From the NCBI GenBank assembly GCA_965153355.1, contig OZ231126.1, positions 102,362,001 through 102,426,000 on the forward strand: a DNA stretch of 64,000 nt. The letters run 5' to 3'. The notes under the pieces were generated by a model, which searched no databases, was not told the DNA's origin, and saw only the letters and a list, made by a program, of their open reading frames with translations. Made by a program: the position numbers and the translations under genes. Positions 50,311 through 59,800 of the stretch are shown here, one piece after another (within the stretch, counting starts at the first letter, position 1; each line of letters begins with the position of its first letter). Source of the DNA: Flaccisagitta enflata (taxonomy: Eukaryota; Chaetognatha; Sagittoidea; Aphragmophora).

Positions 50311-50463
50311 CGCTGGTCTTAACACACTTCACGAGTGTGGGGATACGACGACACACTTTTCGAGTGTGAGGAAACGGTTCCACACTTCACAAGTGTGAGG
50401 AAAGAAAGTTCGTTACACACTTTACGAGTGTGAAGGAGAACGTGTTCACGCTTTTCGAGTGTG
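50282..50463 (+). promoter_or_regulatory. Array of six stem-loops (leader hairpins)
   Basis: Stems CACACT/AGTGTG with 5-nt loops lie at 50,323-50,339 (loop TCACG), 50,352-50,368 (TTTCG), 50,381-50,397 (TCACA), 50,416-50,432 (TTACG) and 50,447-50,463 (CACGCT arm, TTTCG). A first, variant hairpin at 50,282-50,301 has arms AGTGTACT/AGTCACT with one bulged T and loop TTACG. Loop-to-loop spacing is 39, 29, 29, 35 and 31 nt. Variation respects pairing (G-U in the last, different arms in the first), which favours RNA structure. Palindromic protein-binding sites in DNA are the alternative. Confidence 0.8.
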
Positions 50464-51072
50464 ACTAATTTGCGTGTCGTTCAATCGGCGTGGCGTAATT
50501 TGGCGTGGAAGCTGGAAGGGAGAAAAGAGAAAGTTACTGGTAATAAAGGAGGTGGTGTGACAAAACGTGAGTGGGTTGCACGTGATTTAAGGAGAAGGTT
50601 AGCGATAAGGAGAGAGCTTAATTTAGCAAAAGAAACAATTCGTTTACAAAACGAGTATTCGGCAAGACTTAATTTGGTTTTGGACCGAGAAAAGGCGGCA
50701 AGAGAAATTGATTTGTCACATATTAATACTTTGGAGGAATTAGTACAAAAGAAAGACGAGTTGTTAGAGAATAAGTCTGAGCAAGTAGAAGTATACCGCG
50801 ATCAAGTGGCTAATTTGCATAACGTTTTGGAAGAGAGAGCCCAAACATTTCACGAGGAAAACAATTGCGATTGTAAGGAGGCCAAGGTTTATAAGAAGCA
50901 GGTGAAGTCTCTAGAAAAGTTGGCGTGTTCGAGTAGATCCTTGATTAGGTATCTACACAAAGAATTAGAAAATACAAAAGAGGAAAAGGAGAGGAGAGAC
51001 AGACCGGCAAGCCTACCTACATCCAAAAGGTCTAGTTCACCAGCGGAGGATGGAGAAATTGTCGGAGTGTAG
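50434..51072 (+). CDS. ORF1: AUG-free coiled-coil protein (about 203 aa)
   Basis: The frame opens after the TGA at 50,431-50,433 and stops at TAG 51,070-51,072. It contains no ATG at all, so initiation would be at a near-cognate codon (ACG 50,440, GTG 50,461 or CTG 50,512; the last has A at -3 and G at +4) or on an unseen upstream exon. From 50,461 the product is basic (RDLRRRLAIRRELNLAKE) then a long predicted coiled coil (residues about 45-175, heptad-like Leu/Ile spacing, e.g. INTLEELVQKKDELLENK) with a CDC motif near residue 140 and a Ser/Pro-rich end. It overlaps ORF2 by 23 nt in another frame. No family recognised; it could be a structural or adaptor protein of a retroelement or virus-like unit. 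Coding status is inferred from length, protein-like composition and the ATG depletion. Confidence 0.55.
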   Translation, partial: RRTCSRFSSVTNLRVVQSAWRNLAWKLEGRKEKVTGNKGGGVTKREWVARDLRRRLAIRRELNLAKETIRLQNEYSARLNLVLDREKAAREIDLSHINTLEELVQKKDELLENKSEQVEVYRDQVANLHNVLEERAQTFHEENNCDCKEAKVYKKQVKSLEKLACSSRSLIRYLHKELENTKEEKERRDRPASLPTSKRSSSPAEDGEIVGV

Positions 51073-52920
51073 AATCAGATGTCAAGTGTGCTCGATTGCG
51101 TCGAGCGTGCTGCAATGCGATTGGATTTTGTATGTGTGCGGTCACGCCTCACACACGGGATGCGTGGCGAAATTGGCACCGGAAGGGCGTTGCGTCGCGG
51201 ACGGATGTGGAAAGGCGCTGGTAGTGGAGGTGATAATGTCGCCGGAAGTTGCTAATCAGCGGGCGTTCTTAAACGAGTTTCAAGAAAGGATTACCAAATA
51301 CGGCAATGCGGCAACGGAAATGCGGGCCATACTGGCGGACATGATCGCGACGATAAAGGAAGTGGCAAAATTGATCCCACCGGCAGTGGAAGCTGAGTAC
51401 GATGGTGTTATTGATCTGGTTGGGAACGCAAAGAGACAAAGAGACCGCGAAATTGGTCTTCTCAACACGGAAAAGGACGATACGGCGGTTTCGAAAGAAA
51501 AGAAACTTGGAAGGGTGAAAATGGAAGCTAACGGCGCCATGATGAACTGTGTTTTCGCGGCCATGGAGATGGCGGACAAAGCTAATCGATTTTCGATAAA
51601 AGGCACGGAAGAATTTCATTTGGCCATCGCGGCCGGAAGTGACGTCATCGACGGCGCACGGCGCGTGCTAGGGGTTGAGAAAATGAACGCGCTTCTCACC
51701 GATTTGGACGTGCACATGAAGGAAGGTGCAAAGTCGACAGCGTCAAGCAAAGTGATGGCGAGGCTGACAAGAGAGGCGATGAAAAAGGCCGCGATGGTAG
51801 CAGCTTCTTTGGAAGTCTTGGAATTGGAAAAGGAGGACGATGCGCCAAAATCGGTCCCGGCCATGAAAGAGTACGTTGATCTGGCAATTGCATGTGGCGT
51901 GGCGTTGACGGATGTGACGTCACCGGCGGCGCTAAGCGTCGTGGCGGACGCTCAGTTACAGCTGGAAAGTGGAAGATACGGAAAATACCCGGGGATCGAT
52001 CAACTTTTTGATAACGTGGAACTCAGCCAAGTTAGGGTGAACATACCCGAGTCAGTAAAGCCCTGGCAAACTGTGAACATGCAAGAGACAATGGAGGGCA
52101 TGACGAGGGAGCTAGAAACATGTCAAGGCAGATTTGTGAATTACGGCTTGGCTTACACGATTTTGGCTCTGGCCTACGAGGTTGTTCTGAGAGAAAACAG
52201 AGTACTTAGAACAACAATGGGGAAGATGGACAGGTGTTACAAGGCGAACATGTCCAGCGAAAGCGAAGCTGTCATCATCCTCATCTCACTCCTTATGGAG
52301 GAGAGAGCAAAGAATGCAAAAATGGAGGATGCGATCAACCGCGTCCAGCACGCGATTTTGGGAAGGACGGAGAGATACAGAAAAGTACACGAGTTGATTG
52401 ACTCAACCGCAGGAAAAGACGCTTTCGACAACAACAACAGGGGTGTTGTTATGGAAATGGTGAATCTCGACTTTAACAACATTTCAACCGTGTTGGAAGG
52501 GTGCATCGAAAAGCAAAGTCCTTACGGCGATCTGTACAGCGAGTACAGAGGAAAGCAAGTGGTCATGGGAAGGACACTGGTGGACGGATATGGCAGTTGG
52601 TTATGGGTGTCAAGATACCTCCGTGAATTCTTCTACGAAAACGTGTCGGACAAAAACCGCGCGAGAAAAACTGTCAAACGAGAGGAGGATGAAGACAGAA
52701 TGGATGGTGGTTATTGTCAACCACGCGGACGGATCGTCCATTCAGATGAGACTAGTGAGTTTGACAGCAGTGAAAGTGGTGACGACGACGAGGCCTGCCG
52801 GGAGAAAATCGAGGAAAGAAACGGGAAGGACAAGGAGGCCAGATTAGCCAAGAGCCGCATCAACAACAACAACAAAAACAACGAGAGCGTGAGAGGTGGA
52901 AGAAAACCGGTTTCCAACAA

Positions 52921-52956
<36 letters not shown>

Positions 52957-53893
52957 CGTGGGCAGACCGTTCGTGAGAAACGCTAACATGAACAACAACA
53001 CCTTCGACAACAAAGTTTATCTTCCGCCTAGGTATTGCAATCATAGAGGGCAAATGCATGGAGGAAAAATTTTCTCACCTTTTGACCGACAGAACCGTCC
53101 GGCTTTCATGCCAGGACGAGGAAGAGGAAGAGGACGAGGTGTTGTGAGAGGCTTGGGAATCAAAGGCCGGGGTGCACGAGGAGGTCCGAGGCCAAATAAC
53201 ACAAACGTGGAAGTGGTGAGCTTAAGGCGAGCTTCGCCGGCATGGGTCCGCCCGGCCGCGGCAACAAATCCCTCGCCGGTCAAAAAGAAAGGAGAATCTC
53301 ACAAACCGGATGCGGCAGGGTTGGCCCGAGTTCGTTGGCGGCTGAATTTTGACGAGCCGGCGGCAGGGAATCCAAGGCCGGAGCCAGACGCGGCCGGGGC
53401 AGCCGCGGTCGATCCTGAGAATGAAAAGGAGAGAAAATCTGGTCAATGGCGTTTAGCATTGAAGGATTTGACCGGGAAGAAAAGTGACCATGACAAAAGT
53501 GGTGAAAAAGAAAGTGGTGAGAACATGAGAAGCGGTCAGAAGGAAAGAAAAGGGGTGAGAAGTGGCCGTGATAAAATTCCTAAGGAAGGTGACCGTAGAA
53601 ATGGTCATAAGGAAAACAACGAGTGTATTTGCAAACAATGCAAAGCAGGCAATTCAGTTTTTCTTTCTCCTCAGTCAAGATGGCGTGCGTCTGTCGAGGA
53701 CCGGCGTGAAATCGGCGTTCACGATTACATGGGATATTCCACATTCCCAGGTCCTTTGAAAACAACAGACGAGGACAGGGAATATTGGAAGCAGCTTTAT
53801 GACGACAAAGACCCGGTCATGGATCGTTTCGACTTTTCCTTGAAACTGACCAATGATATGCTAACACACTTGGTCAGCAACGCCAACACGTGA
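51050..53893 (+). CDS. ORF2: RING-H2-like N-terminus, helical core, poly-Asn and RG-rich tail (947 aa)
   Basis: Start ATG at 51,050 in strong context (A at -3, G at +4), the first ATG for 778 nt. The N-terminus carries a RING-H2-like set: C11-x2-C14, C30-x-H32-x2-H35-x2-C38, C48-x4-C53 (the last pair spaced wider than the usual x2). A RING would imply E3 ubiquitin-ligase activity, or a purely structural zinc fold. Residues about 65-530 look all-helical without a recognised domain, reminiscent in size of capsid-type proteins but not assignable. Then come an acidic/Ser patch, poly-Asn (about 622-636, CAA-repeat encoded), an RG-rich RNA-binding-like segment (about 687-716), two R/QWRL motifs and a C-x-C-x2-C cluster (859-864). 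It ends at an isolated TGA, beyond which the same frame stays open for 554 codons (see ORF3). No enzyme motifs of retroelements are visible. Intronless. Confidence 0.75.
53891..53893 (+). other. Single in-frame TGA between ORF2 and ORF3
   Basis: The context is ACG-TGA-AAG. A CGA (Arg) codon mutated at its CpG would give TGA, so recent loss is plausible. The base after the stop is A, not the C typical of known leaky TGA contexts (such as TGA-CTA). I see no evidence either way for selenocysteine. Confidence 0.7.
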
Positions 53894-53992
53894 AAGACCA
53901 TAAAAATCCTGAATGACTACCTGGGAGATTATTTCTCAGACGCAGCGGCGAAAAGCGACGACATACGTTGGAATGAAACACCTGACGACAGA

Positions 53993-55558
53993 ATGACCAA
54001 AGAAGAACGCGGGGCATTCTACCACATGGTTTTTTGTAAGGAGCCTACGGTGCAAAGAATCATGATGGGTGTTTACAATGGTTACGTGGTCATGCCAAAG
54101 GCCAGAGAAGAATGCACAAAAGAAGAATACAGAGAGCAGTTGATTTTCAAAGCCTGCATCGACCAAATCATGCGTTTTGTCACGAGAATGCAGTGTGTGG
54201 CAGAAGAAAAAGCCGTTGGATGTGAGGACGCGGGGGCCGGTGGTATGGGCATTTGCTTGATAACTATGGACCCGGCCACAGAGAAAGAGGAAGAAGAGGA
54301 GGAAGAAGAGGAGGATGACGATTGGAAGACGATTGTGCCTGAGGACTGGGAGGATAGATGTGAAAACGATATCCCAACCGGCAACGGCCAAGAAGGAAAA
54401 TGGATTGATGACGAGGACGAGATAAGAGAATTGGAGGAGAAGATAAAGAAAAAGGAAATGCAAGGTTCTGTCATCAAAGTCATCTCAGTATCGGAAGAGG
54501 GCGAGGCTAAGGTCAATGCAACCTACATGCCAAATGTGGCTGCCATTAAGCCTTTCAATCATGAAGTCAGTCATGATAAACCAGATGCTGAACAGCTTAC
54601 CCTCAATCCAAGGGAAAGCGAGGATGACGATCAAACCTCGGTCATCGACTGTCATGAAAACGACAACGACGAAATGGGAGAAGTTGACATTTGCATGATA
54701 GAGGCCGAGGAGGAAGGCGAAGAGAGCGATGATGAGTCCATCCCAAGCCTGGAAGAAGTAACCCTAAAAGGGGCGGAGGCAGCAGAGGAGGGAAAGAATG
54801 ACATGAATGAGTTGTTCACTTCCGTGGCGCAGCTAAACCTCGCTCCAAAAGGCAAACAAACGGAAGGGGCAAATTTGAATGCCCCTAAGGTCGACTGGAA
54901 AGAAGAAATCCCGGGAGGTGTGAGACCAAAAACAAGACAGGTGCAAGACAGCAAGGCTGAAAGGCTGGAGCAAGAGTTGAGAGCAGCAAGAGCAAGAATT
55001 GGCAAACAAAGAATTGATATCCTGAGGCTGGAGGATGAAATTTGGAGAAGAAGAGGAAGTGCTTTCGGGCCAGGATGGAAACTCGAAGAGGAGGAAGAGT
55101 TGGGAATCGAGAAACCCGACTTAGAAAAGAACATGACCCTAAAGGCAGAGCTAGCATCCGAGATGGGTATGTTGGCATTGGTGAAAACTGATTATCGCAA
55201 GAAAGACGAGACATTCTTGCAAGCGGCAAAACGGCTTGGGCCGGAAGGAGTTTACGAGAAACGCATGAAACTTATTTGGAAAATTGCGAAAGACTGGAAC
55301 GAGGCAAAAGAGAGGAAAAGCGTTGAAACCATCAAAGAGGAGGTGAAGATTGAAGCAGAGAATAAAAGGAAATATTACGAGAAGAGAGCCGAAAGAGTGA
55401 AGAAACACTGCGAGGACAAATACCTGCCTCCGGATTGGCGTCATCAATCAGATGGGGAGGAGGAAGAGGAGGAGCAGTACCAAGCGGAAAAACGCGTGGA
55501 ATTGGCACGTGATGGTCTCTTCGGCGACATGGTTTCCTTCGACCCTGTCATGGGTTAA
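53993..55558 (+). CDS. ORF3: acidic/coiled-coil protein in frame with ORF2 (521 aa)
   Basis: The frame is continuous with ORF2 except for one TGA (53,891-53,893) and is open from 53,894. The first ATG after the stop is 53,993. Readthrough, or absence of the TGA in other copies, would make a single product of about 1,500 residues. Features: a Glu/Asp run (about 54,281-54,325), several short hydrophobic-acidic patches resembling SUMO-interacting motifs (VIKVISVSEE; VDICMIEAEEE), a coiled-coil stretch (KAERLEQELRAARARIGKQR) and a Lys/Glu-rich helix near the end. No recognised domain. If the TGA is real, ORF3 may be expressed poorly or as a separate protein. ORF3 ends about 1.2 kb before ORF4. 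Confidence 0.65.
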   Translation: MTKEERGAFYHMVFCKEPTVQRIMMGVYNGYVVMPKAREECTKEEYREQLIFKACIDQIMRFVTRMQCVAEEKAVGCEDAGAGGMGICLITMDPATEKEEEEEEEEEDDDWKTIVPEDWEDRCENDIPTGNGQEGKWIDDEDEIRELEEKIKKKEMQGSVIKVISVSEEGEAKVNATYMPNVAAIKPFNHEVSHDKPDAEQLTLNPRESEDDDQTSVIDCHENDNDEMGEVDICMIEAEEEGEESDDESIPSLEEVTLKGAEAAEEGKNDMNELFTSVAQLNLAPKGKQTEGANLNAPKVDWKEEIPGGVRPKTRQVQDSKAERLEQELRAARARIGKQRIDILRLEDEIWRRRGSAFGPGWKLEEEEELGIEKPDLEKNMTLKAELASEMGMLALVKTDYRKKDETFLQAAKRLGPEGVYEKRMKLIWKIAKDWNEAKERKSVETIKEEVKIEAENKRKYYEKRAERVKKHCEDKYLPPDWRHQSDGEEEEEEQYQAEKRVELARDGLFGDMVSFDPVMG

Positions 55559-56698
55559 GAAGAAGAAAAATAGAACGGGTTGGGAGAAGAAATCAAAACT
55601 TGCCTATATGGACAATGAGAGAGACTTTTCATTTATGTGCGTTCTATCTAGTATTTTCTTCTCCATGCCGTTGGAATATTTCCTTAACTGTTTCATTCAT
55701 GCTGTTTCATAATTGATATCATTCTATTAGTGTGACTAATTTCTTTTGCCGTGTAGAATTCCAAATAATCCAAGTCAGTAACGAGGGCTGTGATAAAACG
55801 TTTACTAAAATCGTTACTTGTGAAAGAAATTGTTTATTTTATGCTCGGATTTGAGAGCTGTTATAAAACTCGTTACCAGGAATGAAGGCTGTGATAATGA
55901 TGTTTTTACTCTGATTTAGAAAAAGCTGTGATACAGTGGTACTTAAGTCTGACACATGCTCAAAACAAAAGAGTTTTACACATGCTCAAAACATAAGAGT
56001 TTTACTGACTATGGGATCATATAAAAATTTTTTTGTTAAATCAGTATCATTTGAAGATACTATTATAACGGTTATGAAGTTGCACAAAAACGCCAAATTC
56101 TCGATAATGTATCTAATAGTGATGACAGGTGTCTAATACAATCCGTCATATGATGGGATTTAACAGGAGGGGTCGAACTTGATTATACGCTTAGCCGTTC
56201 TCTCACTATCTCCAATTTTCTAAACCAGAAGTGAGCAGCGGAAGTTGAGCACTTCCGGCCACGCCCACCAGCGCAGTCAAAAATTGGAGATTCCTCCCTT
56301 TCCTTTTTTTCTCTCCCTCAACTCGACGCCATCTTGGGCAAAGAGTCTTTTCTCTCCTCCTCGCTCCCGAATCCGAATGCTCGTCTCCGTCAAGCTTTTC
56401 GGATTGGGGAGGAAACTGACAATTTGGCTGAGCCCTATTATAAACTTTCATATAGATAGCGGAAAGTTTATGAACCGCGGTGTAACGTTAAAAATGATTC
56501 TTCATGAATATCCCTAGTCAGTAAATCTTGAAAATGCAAGATAGTGCATATGATTAAGCTACGTGGACCGTCATGAGATTAATCACGTTCTTATAAAATT
56601 GTACAATGTGAAAAATGTGAATTTTTTTGTTGACTGAATTTGAATTAAAAATCGTTGATTGAATTCTCATGTCTTTGTCAATCTCTTCTTTTTTCACA
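55559..56698 (+). other. Intergenic region with small repeats between ORF3 and ORF4
   Basis: AGTGTGACTAATTT at 55,729-55,742 repeats the 14 nt spanning the GTG near ORF1 (50,458-50,471). GCTGTKATA occurs four times (55,787, 55,857, 55,888, 55,925). AGTAACGA/TCGTTACT form an 8-bp inverted pair (about 55,778-55,818). A 26-bp unit (acacatgctcaaaac...) is tandemly doubled at 55,952-56,003, each copy with a small AAAAC/GTTTT stem. No gene. Confidence 0.7.
56225..56340. promoter_or_regulatory. Promoter-like cluster upstream of ORF4
   Basis: An ETS-type ACTTCCGG (about 56,250), a CCACGCCCA box (about 56,260) and GCCATCTTGG (about 56,330, YY1-type on the minus strand) lie within about 100 bp of relatively GC-rich DNA. 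This combination is common at animal TATA-less promoters. Direction is ambiguous because the YY1-type site faces the minus strand. Confidence 0.3.
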
Positions 56699-56700
56699 GG
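56670..56700 (+). promoter_or_regulatory. Putative 3' splice site before ORF4
   Basis: A pyrimidine tract (caatctcttcttttttcacag) ends in AG at 56,698-56,699. The first ATG after it is the ORF4 start at 56,824. It resembles the acceptor at 50,242 (both read ...ACAG followed by GTG). Donor unknown; trans-splicing is possible. Confidence 0.4.
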
Positions 56701-56823
56701 TGTTAAATTGATTGCAACATATACCAATCATACAGTTTCTTACAAAAACAATCAAGTGCGAGAAGTTTGAAAAACATTCAATCAAAGAAATTTCGCATTG
56801 TTAAAAACCTGCAGTTTGCAGTG

Positions 56824-59800
56824 ATGAGAAAAACGAGACAATCGAAGAAGAAGATGGCGAACGAAGACGGAGACGGGGAATCATCAGCGCAAACCATTGG
56901 CGAAAACGAGGGTAACGGCGATGGAGTTGACGATCCGGCGAGGGCGCCGGATGACGGCGCCGGTGAATCGAACACGACGCCGGAAGTGGATCAGCTGAAT
57001 TTGATGCCGGAGGATGACGAGTCGATTTTGGAAGATGAAGAGGAGACGGAAGAGGGGCGAAAGACAGTTTCCGGCAACCCAATGATCGGCGGCGATCCAC
57101 CTCATGACGATGAGGAGGATGAGCGTCTCCTCATGATAGACGAGGGCGGAAACGATGCCGACGAGGGCTTGGAAGGTGACGAGGCGATCACGGACGGTGC
57201 ATCGTCTAACTCGGAACTTTTTGGTAATCGTCTCGACGGCGTGGACGAATTTGACGAATCCAACCATTCCGTTGGCGTTAACGCTGAAGGAGTGGCGCCC
57301 GCTGACGAGGAGTTGCAGCAGGAAGAAACGGTCCCGCGGCAAGATATAAACCTGAGAAGCATGGATACAGATACGGACACAGATGACAGCGTGGTGGATC
57401 CGGAAAAGTGTAAGGTGAAGATTAAGGACAGGAATCGAAAAGACAAACGGGCGGTGGTTGCAAAGGAAGTGAAGGAACGGGAAAGAGAGGAGAAGATGAA
57501 CAGAAGAGCAAGGAGAAGAGAGAAGAAGCAAAAGAGAAGAGAGAGGCGCCATAAGCAAGAAGGAATGATAGACAACGCTGACAACGCAGCGGAAGCAGCC
57601 GGCGCGGCTGAAGCGGATGAAGCGGCAGGAGCCGCCGAGGCTGCCGGAAGAGGAGAAACTGGACGAACCACCGATGATGAGGAGGAAGATTCGTCCTCCT
57701 CCAATGATAGCTTGCCCGTGAAACCACATGGAGGCGCCACCGAGGACAAAGACAAAGCATGGCGAGAGAGGATTTTGAAAATAAGGACGAAGTATAAGCA
57801 GGCAGACTATGTGGCTGGCGCCTTGCCAAAAGATGTCATGATGAAAGTGGTGATTAAACCGAAACTAAAGGGGGATATTGAAGCGAGATTGTCAAAGGCC
57901 TTGGGAAAAAGGAAGACGCGTGTTAGTGCGAGATCACCAGCGTATCACGCATTCAACGGAAGAGGAAATGGCTTGAAAAAGTTCATACAGGATGATGAGA
58001 AGAACCTGGGACCAAATAACTACCCATCGGCTAATGACATCGACGAGAAAAAGTTTAGAGAAATTCAAGAAGAATATTTAGCAAACCCCGATGAACCCGT
58101 GAAACACAAGCTGGATACATTGGTCACGTTGTGGCAAAGATTAGGAGAATACACAGGTCTGGAATACAATAAAGTGTACTCCACGTTGTGCGAAAATTGC
58201 GGCACTAAGACGGCAAGCCATTTCACAACCTGCGAACAATGGCCAAACGAAGCCATGGAAAAGATGAAGGAAATGCATGGAACAACAAACGATGTTAAGC
58301 GATTCTTCATGGAAGTGCTCAATGAGCTGGCAAGGATGTTGGACGACATCGACATGGCCGAACAACATATGGCGCGTGAGGCCGAGGAAGAAGAAAACAG
58401 ACGGAAGCAAGAAGAAAGGGCTGGCGTGGAGGATGAAGATGTCATCAACGCCAACGCAGCCCCGGAAGCGAGTGTGAACGCTGATGTGGACACAAATGTG
58501 GATGCGAATGGAGACGCGAATGTGGACGCGGAGGCGGACGCGGACTCGGATGCGGAATCGGAAGCGTTCTCGGAAGCAGCCACGAACGCGAACTCAGAAG
58601 CGGTCGACATTGTTGTGCTAGAGTCTCGATTGAGAAATGAGGAGGAGAAAAGAATGGAGGGAATCCGACTTATCATGGAAGAGGAGAAGAGAAAAAGAAT
58701 AAGAGCAGAAGACGTAGCACATGGCATGGAGGCGGATGCAAACGAGAAGCAAGGCGAAATAAATGCACTGAAGCTCCAGCTGGAAGAATACAAGGCGAAA
58801 GAGGTCACATGGATGGACGAGAGAGCGACCACAAGTGTAAAACTGGTAACAAGAATGGAAGAAATGGAGAAGTTGAGAACAGACAATGAGCAGCTGTCTT
58901 CAGGCATGGGCAGCTTAAAAGTGGAAAGAGATGATTCATTGGCCAGGTGCGCAGAGACAGAAAGTAGGAAAGACAAATTAGAGAAGGAGAACAAAGATAT
59001 GAAGGCAGATATGAAGGCAGATTTAAAGGTGGTGCGCCCAAAGGCCGACGAAAGGGATTATTTCTTCAATGAGCTGCAGGCGAAAAAGCGGTCGGTTGTT
59101 CTGCTTGAGGAAAAGTTGGAACAGAAAGTGTCAGAACAGAAAAAAGAACAGACACTGCATGCGAGAACATTGCGCGAGAAGGATAAGAAGATATCAACAC
59201 TACAAGCAAAAATAACCAACCTCCAAACATGCGTGAAGGAATTGGAGAAGGAAAATAAGGCCAACAAGAGCGATAAAAAGTTCCAAGAGGACTTGGCAAT
59301 GGAATCTGAGGCTTACAGAAAAGCAAAAGCCGGAGAAACGGCCTACATGAAGCTTTATAAAGAGTTGCTGGAGAGAGAGATAAAGCGCATGTCTTCAAAG
59401 GAGGGAAAAGAATTGAGAAGCGGCAATGCAGAAGCGAAACTGGACGCTGTGATGGAGGAGGAAAAAAGAACGATGGACGATCATGCCCAAAAGTTGAGAG
59501 AAATGGAAGAGCTGAAAACTTTCGCTGAGAAGCAAATGGAAAGGCAAAGGAAGGAGATGACGAAGATGCTCAATCAAATGACTGGTATGCAGAGAGAGGT
59601 GGCTGATATGGCAGATACGTTGGACCAAATACAGGCCAATGGCCCCAAGTTCGAGGACCAACTAGGAACCATGGCGGAGACTATGAGGCTTTGGTTACAA
59701 GATGAGGAAGAACCACAGAAACCCCAGAGAAGCGAATCCGGGCAAAGTCTCATAGTCGACGTCAAAGGCGAAGTGTGCGGCGTCAAAAGAGGCGTGGAAA

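Noticed and set aside
50969-51072. Programmed +1 frameshift joining ORF1 to ORF2
   Set aside because: The frames do overlap here, but I see no convincing slippery site, and ORF2 has its own strong-context ATG; leaky scanning explains the ATG depletion better.
53891-53893. Selenocysteine or classical readthrough at the TGA
   Set aside because: No recognisable leaky context follows the codon and no SECIS could be assessed by eye; left as open question rather than a call.
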